A program made the position numbers and the translations under genes. 6,347 nt of DNA, taken from NCBI GenBank assembly GCA_018383835.1, contig JAHAWR010000092.1, positions 1-6,347 on the forward strand, read 5' to 3'. The notes under the pieces were generated by a model. That model was not told where the DNA came from. It worked only from the letters and a program-made list of their open reading frames with translations, and did no database searches. Shown here one piece after another: positions 1 to 4,841 of the stretch. The stretch's first letter is position 1. Each line of letters starts with the position of its first letter. This DNA comes from Candidatus Jordarchaeia archaeon. Lineage in GTDB: Archaea; Asgardarchaeota; Jordiarchaeia; Jordiarchaeales; Freyrarchaeaceae.

Positions 1-25
1 CGACCTTCTTCCACACTGGGATGCC
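1..25. repeat. Left arm of a 25-bp perfect inverted repeat (partner 677-701)
   Basis: The first 25 bases of the window are the exact reverse complement of 677-701, which lies inside iorA. Just inside the repeat there is one mismatch, then three more matching bases. The match could continue beyond the left edge. Here it would encode the end of the iorB fragment (GIPVWKKV); in iorA the other copy encodes the TPP-site segment around GDSTFFHTGMP. A 25-bp exact match is far beyond chance in a window this size, so the two copies share an origin. Confidence 0.9.
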
Positions 26-115
26 AGCCTTAACTGCAGCGTACTTCAGGAGCATCCCTATTGTCATTACACCCTGACCGCCGACGCCAGCTATCAGAAT
101 ATTGACCTTTCTCAC
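1..115 (-). CDS. iorB: Indolepyruvate:ferredoxin oxidoreductase subunit beta, N-terminal fragment
   Basis: This is the first 38 codons of the beta subunit, cut by the window edge. IorB pairs with IorA to oxidise aryl pyruvates from aromatic amino acids to aryl-acetyl-CoA, passing electrons to ferredoxin in the cytoplasm. The start is GTG at 115-113. It overlaps the iorA TGA stop by 4 bp and sits 7 nt downstream of a GGAGGAGG ribosome site inside the iorA end. The peptide begins VRKVNILIAGVGGQGVMT, the glycine-rich first strand and turn typical of the 2-oxoacid oxidoreductase gamma/IorB domain. Oddity: after about residue 31 (AGIPVWKKV) the sequence leaves the pattern I expect, which is a strand followed by a V/E-x-H-G-M-S-Q-R-like stretch. 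The departure coincides with a 25-bp inverted copy of iorA DNA. The last 8 codons may therefore not be true iorB. Confidence 0.85.
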   Translation of the reverse strand, partial: MRKVNILIAGVGGQGVMTIGMLLKYAAVKAGIPVWKKV

Positions 116-2064
116 GCTCTCGCCTCCTCCAGAATTGAGGTGTTCTTCCATATTTTCGTGTGTGTTATTGCGCACCCCTTGCAAAGCTGCTTGCAGACGG
201 AGCAGTTGACGCACCTGCCAAGGTCTATCTTTGAAACCTTCTTTCCTTCGAACTCCCCAACCACTATTGCCGGGCAGCCGAAAGCCTTCAAGCACTCCTC
301 GCAGAATATGCAGATGTGCTCAGCCACCTCGTAGAACTCCTCGATCCCCCTCCTCTTCTTCTCCGCTTCAATCTCCCGCATCCTTCTCTTCGCTTGAAGC
401 ACGCACTCCTGCCTCGAAACAACAACCCTGACCCCCCTCCGCTTGAAGGCCTCGTCGAATACCGATATCGCATGCTTCAAGTTGAATGGGTCGACCACCC
501 TCACGTAATCCACACCCAGCGCCCTGCAGACTTCAGCTATGTCCACCGCCTTAGCCTTTCCTGCAGCCGAAAGCCCTGTTCCTGGGTGAGGCTGATGCCC
601 CGTCATGGCGGTCCACCCATTATCCATCACAACTATGAGTATGTCTGCGTTGTTCCACACCGCGTTAAGCACGGCCGGCATCCCAGTGTGGAAGAAGGTC
701 GAGTCCCCGATGAAGGCCACGGCCTTCTGCTTCTTGCTCTTGAAGCTTATCCCGGAGGCTATGCTTACCCCAGCCGACATGCAAACCATGAAGTCGCTCA
801 TGTTGAATGGCGGGAGGGAAGCGTTTGCGTAGCAGCCTATGTCTCCCCCCCAAACGATGTCGTAGCCCTTACCCTCAACCGCCTTCTTTATGGCGTACAA
901 GGTTGCCCTATGGGAGCAGCCTGGGCAGAAGCCGGGTGTCCTCATGAGCAGAAGGCTGCTGAACCCGAGGGTTTTCAACGCAAGCTCCTGCGGGTTAATG
1001 GGTGGATCGAGGCCGAAAACCTTACTGTAAGCCACGAGCGCGTCGTCGACGCTCAGCTCGCCTGCAGGCGAGAAAATCTCCTTCCCAACTATCTTGACGC
1101 TTAAATCTTCATCGTACGCGATCTTCTTTAGCTCGTCCTCCAAGAAGCCTTCAAGCTCCTCCATGACGACGATCTTGTCGAGGTTCTCGGCGAACTCTGC
1201 CACAAGCTTCTTAGACAGCGGGTAAACCAATCCAAGCTTGAGTATGGGCACGTCGTAGAGCTTCAGCATGTCCAGCGCTTCCAGAGTGTAGTTGTAGGAG
1301 ACGCCCGACGTCACTATCCCAATCCTCCTGCCCCCCTCGAGAATCCTGTTCAGCGGTGTCCTGTAGGCGTAGTCCTCCGCCAGCCGAGCCATGTTCCTGA
1401 GAAGCTTCTGCTTGTTCGAAACCGCTATCACCAGAGCGCTAAAGTACTTGCCCCAGTTCTTAACAAAGTACCCTTCCTCCTTCGGGGGCTTAAGCTCCCC
1501 AAGGACGACCGGGCCCAGAGAGTGGCTCGTCCTAGCAGTCATGTTCAGCATAACTGGCACGTCAAACTCTTCAGAGATGCTGAAGGCTGTGAGGGTGAAG
1601 TCCTTGCACTCCTGTGGGTTTGAAGGCTCAACCACGGGCATGTGGGCGTGCAGCCCGTAGTACCTGTTATCTTGCTCGTTCGTGCTCGAAATGCAGCTTG
1701 GGTCTCCGCCGTTAACTATTACCAGCCCACCTCCGGGGCCAACACCACAGTAGCACAGCGTGAACAGCGGATCTGAGGCAACGTTCATTCCAACCATCTT
1801 CATGGCGCAGAGCGCGCGGACGCCGCTCCAGCTAGCACCCACAGCAGTCTCCAAAGCCACATACTCGTTGGTGGAATACTGGGAGACTAGCCCCGGAAAC
1901 TCCTTGGCAACCTCCACAAGCGTGTCCAAGACCTCAGAGGCGGGGGTACCCGGGTAGCCGGAGGCAAAGCCCACACCAGCCTCAAGAGCGCCCCTCGCAA
2001 CAGCCTCGTTCCCCAGAAGCAGAACCCGCTTCCCCGGCGCGTTCAAAGCAACATCACTAACCAA
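112..2064 (-). CDS. iorA: Indolepyruvate:ferredoxin oxidoreductase subunit alpha (IorA)
   Basis: Alpha subunit of the cytoplasmic enzyme that oxidatively decarboxylates indolepyruvate and related aryl pyruvates to aryl-acetyl-CoA with CoA, reducing ferredoxin. It acts in archaeal aromatic amino-acid catabolism. At 650 residues it is close to the usual family length. The N-terminal pyrimidine-binding domain carries GYPGTPASEVLD (37-48) and a conserved NEYVALE (66-72). A transketolase-C-like middle domain follows (about 245-345). The TPP domain has CPGCSHR (380-386), GGDIGCY (406-412) and GDS...DNGWTAMTG (453-489), matching the GD-x-N diphosphate/Mg site. The C-terminal ferredoxin domain has C585-x2-C588-x2-C591-x5-C597-P and C618-x2-C621-x2-C624-x3-C628, enough for two [4Fe-4S] clusters. 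The proline usually following the last cysteine is replaced: C628-K-G-C631. The start is TTG, chosen because GGGGAGG lies 7 nt upstream and the protein begins just before the conserved first strand. iorB follows with a 4-bp overlap, so they form one operon. Confidence 0.96.
   Translation of the reverse strand: MVSDVALNAPGKRVLLLGNEAVARGALEAGVGFASGYPGTPASEVLDTLVEVAKEFPGLVSQYSTNEYVALETAVGASWSGVRALCAMKMVGMNVASDPLFTLCYCGVGPGGGLVIVNGGDPSCISSTNEQDNRYYGLHAHMPVVEPSNPQECKDFTLTAFSISEEFDVPVMLNMTARTSHSLGPVVLGELKPPKEEGYFVKNWGKYFSALVIAVSNKQKLLRNMARLAEDYAYRTPLNRILEGGRRIGIVTSGVSYNYTLEALDMLKLYDVPILKLGLVYPLSKKLVAEFAENLDKIVVMEELEGFLEDELKKIAYDEDLSVKIVGKEIFSPAGELSVDDALVAYSKVFGLDPPINPQELALKTLGFSSLLLMRTPGFCPGCSHRATLYAIKKAVEGKGYDIVWGGDIGCYANASLPPFNMSDFMVCMSAGVSIASGISFKSKKQKAVAFIGDSTFFHTGMPAVLNAVWNNADILIVVMDNGWTAMTGHQPHPGTGLSAAGKAKAVDIAEVCRALGVDYVRVVDPFNLKHAISVFDEAFKRRGVRVVVSRQECVLQAKRRMREIEAEKKRRGIEEFYEVAEHICIFCEECLKAFGCPAIVVGEFEGKKVSKIDLGRCVNCSVCKQLCKGCAITHTKIWKNTSILEEARA
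123..130 (-). promoter_or_regulatory. Ribosome binding site for iorB
   Basis: GGAGGAGG on the minus strand lies inside the last iorA codons, 7 nt before the iorB GTG. It supports the GTG start and translational coupling of the two subunits. Confidence 0.75.
677..701. repeat. Right arm of the 25-bp perfect inverted repeat (partner 1-25)
   Basis: This segment lies in the iorA region for the GDS part of the thiamine-diphosphate motif (about residues 455-463). It fits the conserved IorA sequence, so this is probably the original copy. The copy at 1-25, which disrupts the expected iorB sequence, is then the derived or artefactual one. Confidence 0.9.
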
Positions 2065-2071
2065 TACGAAG

Positions 2072-2078
2072 CCTCCCC
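2072..2078 (-). promoter_or_regulatory. Ribosome binding site deciding the TTG start of iorA
   Basis: GGGGAGG on the minus strand is 7 nt upstream of TTG at 2064-2062. No ATG near the N-terminus competes. A second in-frame TTG six codons later has no ribosome site at proper spacing. Confidence 0.75.
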
Positions 2079-2111
2079 TACCAACTTACAAGAAAACAAT
2101 AACCCTAACTT

Positions 2112-2120
2112 CATTTAAAT
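2112..2120 (-). promoter_or_regulatory. Putative TATA box of the iorAB operon
   Basis: An AT-only stretch (TTTAAAT on the minus strand, roughly 2113-2119) lies about 25 bases before a likely transcription start near 2090. That leaves a leader of about 25 nt holding the iorA ribosome site. It abuts the 3' end of the Nudix gene (stop at 2121-2123), so iorAB probably has its own promoter, although read-through from the Nudix gene is possible. Inferred from position and composition only. Confidence 0.45.
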
Positions 2121-2768
2121 TTATTTTAATCTGGCTCTTTCTATTTGGATAAGCAGAGACCTCAACTCTTCTCCTAGCTTCATTGCCAGCTCGTCTCTTC
2201 CCCATCCCTCCACGAAGCTTGACGCCAGGCTCCTAACGTCATCTTTTCTAGGATACCTTTCTAGGAAGTGCAGCCATAGTGCTTTAGCCACAGGGACAAA
2301 GCTCTCGGCGGAGAGCATTGCCCTCAGCTCCTCAGGAGTTCTGAACCCGCTCCTCTCCCCGTCCACCTCATCGCTGAACATTGGCGCTCCCTCAAGCAAC
2401 GCCAGGAAAACGTAGTTTACCTCGTTATCCTCCCCATCGTAGATCGGACCCGTAAAGAATGACAGCTTGCCACGAACACCAACCTCTTCGAGCAGCTCTC
2501 GCTCGGCAGCCCTGAACAGCCCGTCAGCACCCGTCGCCTCGTCGGGAGAAATATGTCCGGAGGCCGTGTCCGTGTACTTGCCAGGGTTACTCCTCTTAAA
2601 CTTAGACCTCCTCTGAACCAAAAGCAACCCCTCCCTACTAAAACCGAGAACCCTAACCACGATGTGAGAAACATTAAGCCTGTGAGCCTCTCCCCTACTC
2701 AAAGGGTAAACCACCACCTTTCCCCCCTCCAGCCTGACACACGCTATAACCTCATCTTCCTCATCCAT
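2121..2768 (-). CDS. Nudix hydrolase, IPP-isomerase-like but without the catalytic cysteine
   Basis: A Nudix-fold protein of 215 residues from the chosen start. Its N-terminal half resembles type I isopentenyl diphosphate isomerase: HIVVRVLGF (35-43), LLLVQRRSKFKRSNPGKY (48-65), then TDTASGHISPDE (66-77). The Nudix helix RELLEEVGV (90-98) holds the metal-binding glutamates. Two departures matter. Where type I isomerases have the catalytic Cys before G-H, this protein has Ser70. The spacing between the box glutamate (E77) and RE is 12 residues rather than 7, an insertion in the loop. A hydrolase acting on a nucleoside or other diphosphate is more likely than an isomerase; the substrate cannot be told. 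The open frame extends to GTG at 2813, but that adds a Cys/Arg-rich tail lying upstream of the likely transcription start. ATG at 2768, with GGTGG 5 nt before it, is preferred; TTG at 2780 after GGAGGAG is an alternative. It is encoded upstream of iorAB on the same strand with separate promoter signals. Confidence 0.82.
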   Translation of the reverse strand: MDEEDEVIACVRLEGGKVVVYPLSRGEAHRLNVSHIVVRVLGFSREGLLLVQRRSKFKRSNPGKYTDTASGHISPDEATGADGLFRAAERELLEEVGVRGKLSFFTGPIYDGEDNEVNYVFLALLEGAPMFSDEVDGERSGFRTPEELRAMLSAESFVPVAKALWLHFLERYPRKDDVRSLASSFVEGWGRDELAMKLGEELRSLLIQIERARLK

Positions 2769-2818
2769 TAACACCACCAAGCAACACCTTCTCCTCCCAA
2801 CCACACACCACACAAAAA

Positions 2819-2835
2819 CATAAACCCTTCCTTTC
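2819..2835 (-). promoter_or_regulatory. Putative BRE/TATA promoter of the Nudix gene
   Basis: On the minus strand a purine-rich stretch (CGAAAGGAAGG) precedes TTTATG, resembling an archaeal BRE plus TATA box. Transcription would then start near 2796. That excludes the GTG at 2813 as start codon and gives a leader of about 27 nt to ATG 2768. Inference from motif position. Confidence 0.4.
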
Positions 2836-2865
2836 GAGAAAGAACATGGTCAGAGCATAAGCCAC

Positions 2866-2872
2866 AATATTA
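2866..2872 (+). promoter_or_regulatory. Putative TATA box for the small ORF and TIM-barrel gene
   Basis: AATATTA lies about 25 bases before a possible start near 2895, which would give a leader of about 26 nt containing the GGAG ribosome site at 2911-2914. With the minus-strand promoter at 2819-2835 it forms a divergent promoter region between the Nudix gene and the plus-strand genes. Weak match. Confidence 0.3.
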
Positions 2873-2921
2873 ACAGGGAAAACTTGTGCAATATTCCCGA
2901 ATTTTTCAAAGGAGTAGGATG

Positions 2922-3032
2922 ATGAGGGCGTCGAGGAGAACACTTGCAGCCACAATAACAGCGATGACAGCACTCACAGTAGCAGCAGCAAAAATGGCAA
3001 CACAGACACCAATAACACCACAAATACAATAA
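2922..3032 (+). CDS. Small ORF, signal-peptide-like 36-residue peptide
   Basis: ATG at 2922 (or 2919, one codon earlier) lies 7 nt after GGAG at 2911-2914. The frame runs to TAA at 3030-3032. The peptide starts MRASRRTLAATITAMTALTV and continues AAAKMATQ, then a Thr/Pro/Gln tail ending in PQIQ. Basic residues, then about 17 mostly small apolar residues, then A-A-A-K resemble a secretion signal or one membrane helix. No family is recognised. Against it: the DNA is low-complexity and very poor in T (mostly ACA, GCA and ATA codons), and the same composition continues past the stop to about 3050, so the ORF may be fortuitous. It ends 82 bp before the TIM-barrel start and could be co-transcribed with it, as a leader peptide, a small secreted peptide, or the remnant of a longer exported protein. 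Confidence 0.4.
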   Translation: MRASRRTLAATITAMTALTVAAAKMATQTPITPQIQ

Positions 3033-3102
3033 CAGGCAACATGAAAGCAAGGGGGAAACCTTAATGTTCCGTTCCTTCAAGGTTAGTTGGCGGAAATCGT
3101 TT

Positions 3103-3108
3103 GGAGGG
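3103..3108 (+). promoter_or_regulatory. Ribosome binding site deciding the TTG start of the TIM-barrel gene
   Basis: GGAGGG ends 6 nt before TTG at 3115-3117. An upstream in-frame ATG at 3064 has only a G run at 3051-3055, 8 nt away. It would add 17 residues (MFRSFKVSWRKSFGGLF) ahead of the first barrel strand that do not look like part of the fold. Confidence 0.55.
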
Positions 3109-3114
3109 CTCTTT

Positions 3115-3954
3115 TTGCTGTTGATATCTACAGCTAAGCACTGCTTGGAGGAGTTGCTTGAGGTGAGGGGACACGTGGACGGCTACGAGCTGGGAATAGG
3201 CTTAATGGAGCATAACAGGAGGCTTTGCGGCGTCTTGCGGGGTTCAATTCGAACCATTCATAACCTCCCCGCCTTGATGCCGGGGGAGGACGGGTTCATG
3301 ATGGAGCCAGCAGTAAGCCCTGAGCCCGCAGCTGAAATGGTTGCCAAGATGGTTAAACGTGTGGAGGGCATGTTGGAGTCTTGGGAGGTTTACGGTGTTC
3401 ACGCGGGTTTAAGAGGACAAATAAAGGGGCCGACAGACTTCACCGTTAAAGGTGAGCTGCTCCCGTTTGAGAAGTGTTTGGAGAATATTAGGGTCTTTTG
3501 CGATATTGTGCGGAGTGTGGTTCCGCCCGGGAGGCTCGCCATCGAAAACATTTATGGGGCGGACAATCGGTCGCCGGCGGTGGGCGCCGATGAAGGTGAA
3601 CTTCGCCTCCTGTCGAGGGCCGCGCCGCTCCTCCTAGACCTCGGCCACTTGGCGGTCAACTGCACCTACAGGGAGACTACGCTCGAAAGCTTAAACTTTA
3701 AGGGTTTACGTGTCGCCGAGCTCCACGTGAGCTTCCTCCACCCAAAAATAAAGGACTTCGCGCGGAAAAACCTGGCGGCGGCACCGATGTTCTGGGACCA
3801 CCACCCATACACGAGCACTCCGGTGAACAGGCAGATCCTAAGTGTAGCGTCGAAGCTCGCAGACGAGGTAAAGTTCATAGTGTTGGAGGTGAGCGGGACA
3901 CCAAGGGAGGTGGAGTGCACTCTGAAGAAACTGTCCTTCGCTAGGAGTCAGTAG
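3115..3954 (+). CDS. TIM-barrel protein, xylose-isomerase-like / DUF692-like, function unknown
   Basis: A 279-residue protein from TTG 3115 (296 from ATG 3064). Its strand-end motifs follow the (beta/alpha)8 barrel of the sugar isomerase/AP-endonuclease-2 and DUF692 (MNIO) superfamily. They are LLIST (2-6), DGYELGIG (22-29), IHNLPA (48-53), GVHAG (94-98), AIENI (142-146), LLLDLGHL (172-179), ELHVSFLHP (202-210), FWDHHPY (226-232) and VLEVSGT (256-262). His49, His96, Glu144, Asp175, His178, His204, Asp228, His229/230 and Glu258 sit at strand ends and could bind one or more metals. Starting at TTG, the protein begins directly at strand 1, as related short barrels do. No transmembrane segment or signal is present. 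No neighbour identifies a substrate: a membrane protein lies downstream beyond a 231-bp gap and a Nudix gene is divergent upstream. Sugar-phosphate isomerase/epimerase or a metal-dependent oxidase are both possible. The fold call is fairly firm; the reaction is not. Confidence 0.75.
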   Translation: MLLISTAKHCLEELLEVRGHVDGYELGIGLMEHNRRLCGVLRGSIRTIHNLPALMPGEDGFMMEPAVSPEPAAEMVAKMVKRVEGMLESWEVYGVHAGLRGQIKGPTDFTVKGELLPFEKCLENIRVFCDIVRSVVPPGRLAIENIYGADNRSPAVGADEGELRLLSRAAPLLLDLGHLAVNCTYRETTLESLNFKGLRVAELHVSFLHPKIKDFARKNLAAAPMFWDHHPYTSTPVNRQILSVASKLADEVKFIVLEVSGTPREVECTLKKLSFARSQ

Positions 3955-3988
3955 CCCGAACAAAGCATATTAAGCTTCTAGTTCAAAG

Positions 3989-4133
3989 TTTACTTTGGCC
4001 CGCCACAGAGTGCACGGGGAGCAAGGTGGCCAAGCAATGATCCATGGTGTCCTCCATGGCAGGCCACACCAACCCAACGAGCCCAAGCCGAAGCTACTCT
4101 CCTCTGCGGCAAGTGCAACGATAGAAAAGTAAA
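3989..4133. other. Nested inverted repeats: candidate structured RNA or small mobile element
   Basis: This lies in the 231-bp gap between two plus-strand genes. Complementary segments are strictly nested: TTTACTTT (3989-3996) with AAAGTAAA (4126-4133); TGCAC (4011-4015) with GTGCA (4113-4117); GGGGAG (4016-4021) with CTCTCC (4097-4102, one G-U); GTGGCC (4026-4031) with GGCCAC (4062-4067); CCATGG (4042-4047) with CCATGG (4054-4059), closing a 6-nt loop. The interior is more GC-rich than the flanks. It does not fit a tRNA, a C/D-box RNA or an SRP RNA that I can recognise. The outermost pair overlaps the likely promoter of the downstream gene, so that pair may be coincidental. Short open frames cross it on both strands without recognisable products, so an eroded coding remnant is the alternative. 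Strand of transcription is unknown. Confidence 0.45.
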
Positions 4134-4137
4134 TAAG
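4127..4137 (+). promoter_or_regulatory. Putative TATA box of the small membrane protein gene
   Basis: AAAGTAAATAAG preceded by GATAGA resembles a BRE/TATA pair. It lies about 25 bases before a likely start near 4158-4160, leaving a leader of about 27 nt with the GGAGGAG ribosome site. Confidence 0.45.
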
Positions 4138-4185
4138 TGAGGAAAGTTCTATTCTGGTTTAACAGTTGAGGGAGGAGAGCGTTAC

Positions 4186-4524
4186 TTGAAAGCTGGAATA
4201 ATACTTTCTGGTTTGGTCATGATAATCGTTGCAGTAGTCCTGTTCTTCATGGCGTACTCCCAGCAGCACCTGATCTACAACGTAACCACAATGATCGACC
4301 TCGGCATACTACCTTCAACAATTACATTTCCAACACTTTACGGGACTGTTACAATGGACACGGTGATATGGGCGATAAAGGCAGGGTACGGTGGCTTCTT
4401 CCTTAACAATATAGTTCCAACTGGCACCACGATCTACGTTTACTACTCAGACGTCATAGTGGCGGCGTGCCTTGTAATAGGTCTCTTAGGCTTGTACGCG
4501 ATAGCTAAGGGCGTCCAGACATAA
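4186..4524 (+). CDS. Small two-helix membrane protein of unknown function
   Basis: A 112-residue protein from TTG, with GGAGGAG at 4171-4177, 8 nt before the start. I do not recognise a family. Two apolar segments are clear: residues about 4-24 (GIILSGLVMIIVAVVLFFMA) and about 89-108 (DVIVAACLVIGLLGLYAIAK). They flank a loop of about 60 residues rich in Thr, Ile, Tyr and Gly that contains no Cys and few charges. The C-terminal AKGVQT is short and basic. The loop probably faces outside, with both ends in the cytoplasm, judging by Lys2 and Lys108. Similar hairpin proteins in archaea are often uncharacterised envelope components. It seems to be a single-gene unit: it has its own TATA-like box upstream and a T-run terminator just after the stop, so it is probably not co-transcribed with the ferredoxin gene. 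Confidence 0.75.
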   Translation: MKAGIILSGLVMIIVAVVLFFMAYSQQHLIYNVTTMIDLGILPSTITFPTLYGTVTMDTVIWAIKAGYGGFFLNNIVPTGTTIYVYYSDVIVAACLVIGLLGLYAIAKGVQT

Positions 4525-4537
4525 ACTTCATTCCTCC

Positions 4538-4543
4538 TTTTTT
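4538..4543 (+). terminator. T-run terminator after the membrane protein gene
   Basis: Six T's, followed by ATTTG, lie 14 bp after the TAA stop in a pyrimidine-rich stretch, with no hairpin before them. Archaeal RNA polymerase terminates at such U-runs. Confidence 0.5.
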
Positions 4544-4594
4544 ATTTGTAAGTTTGGTTTCTGACGCTTGTCGATGTCACGTATTTAGAAAGCC

Positions 4595-4600
4595 TTTAAA
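4595..4600 (+). promoter_or_regulatory. Putative TATA box of the ferredoxin-ggr operon
   Basis: TTTAAA is preceded by the purine-rich AGAAAG (4586-4591), a BRE-like element. Transcription would begin near 4622-4625, giving a leader of about 30 nt to TTG 4654 that includes GAGGTG at 4641-4646. This is the best promoter match in the window. Confidence 0.55.
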
Positions 4601-4640
4601 GGATCAACGCTGTCGATTCCTTACTTGTCTAATGTTTGAA

Positions 4641-4646
4641 GAGGTG
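4641..4646 (+). promoter_or_regulatory. Ribosome binding site deciding the TTG start of the ferredoxin
   Basis: GAGGTG is 7 nt before TTG at 4654. The earlier in-frame TTG at 4636 has no ribosome site and would add MKRCSR with an extra cysteine. Confidence 0.6.
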
Positions 4647-4653
4647 TTCCCGC

Positions 4654-4827
4654 TTGAGAGTTAACGAGGAGCTTTGCGGCGTTTGCTCGGGGTGCGCCTG
4701 TGTGTGCCCTAGAGGAGCAATAAGTGTTTCTGAAAGATTTGTGGTTGTCGACCATAAGCTGTGCAATAACTGCGGTGTCTGTGCAAGCGTATGCCCTGTG
4801 GGGGCTATAACGGTTGGGGATGAGTAG
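4654..4827 (+). CDS. Small 2x[4Fe-4S] ferredoxin, likely electron donor to Ggr
   Basis: A 57-residue bacterial-type ferredoxin that shuttles single electrons in the cytoplasm. It has two complete cluster motifs: C8-x2-C11-x2-C14-x3-C18-P and C37-x2-C40-x2-C43-x3-C47-P, each followed by the usual G-A-I. An extra Cys16 lies inside the first motif. The two halves are related, as expected from the family's internal duplication, and the length is normal for this minimal type. The geranylgeranyl reductase gene starts 14 bp downstream with its ribosome site in the gap, so the two are almost certainly one operon. In Methanosarcina acetivorans a ferredoxin is known to be needed with geranylgeranyl reductase for full lipid saturation; from that I infer the same partnership here. 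The start is TTG 4654, chosen by ribosome-site spacing. Confidence 0.9.
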   Translation: MRVNEELCGVCSGCACVCPRGAISVSERFVVVDHKLCNNCGVCASVCPVGAITVGDE

Positions 4828-4829
4828 CT

Positions 4830-4834
4830 GGAGG
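4830..4834 (+). promoter_or_regulatory. Ribosome binding site deciding the start of ggr
   Basis: GGAGG is 7 nt before GTG at 4842 but only 1 nt before the alternative in-frame GTG at 4836. The later start, giving MKYDLVIVGAGPGG, is therefore preferred. Confidence 0.65.
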
Positions 4835-4841
4835 GGTGAGC

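Noticed and set aside
316..1104. A 262-codon plus-strand open frame opposite iorA
   Set aside because: It lies wholly antisense to conserved iorA coding sequence, has no recognisable domains, and its composition reflects the complementary strand.
2121..2768. Annotation of the Nudix gene as type I IPP isomerase (idi)
   Set aside because: The catalytic cysteine before G-H is replaced by serine and the helix is of hydrolase type (REllEE). Isomerase activity is not supported.
2769..2813. N-terminal extension of the Nudix protein from GTG 2813 (WCVVGRRRCC...)
   Set aside because: It lies upstream of the probable transcription start, has an unusual Cys/Arg composition, and a well-placed ATG with a ribosome site follows.
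2850..3080. A strikingly cysteine-rich minus-strand frame that looks like a metal-binding membrane peptide
   Set aside because: The cysteines come from TGT/TGC being the complement of the ACA/GCA-rich low-complexity stretch. I saw no supporting start context, and it overlaps both the divergent promoter region and the TIM-barrel start.
3981..4070. tRNA or C/D-box RNA suggested by GTTCAAA and AATGATCC
   Set aside because: No acceptor stem, anticodon arm or CCA-adjacent T arm can be formed around GTTCAAA. The C-box-like word deviates from RTGATGA and no paired D box sits at the right distance.
3989..4137. Coding remnant in the gap (a frame with CPPW...CGKC resembling a zinc ribbon)
   Set aside because: The frame is short and overlaps the nested stems, has no start with a ribosome site, and does not match a family I can name. 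Kept only as an alternative to the structured-RNA reading.
3220..4690. Shared CTTTGCGGCGT in the TIM-barrel and ferredoxin genes
   Set aside because: It is only 11 bp, lies in unrelated codons of two conserved proteins, and has no flanking similarity. Chance is sufficient.
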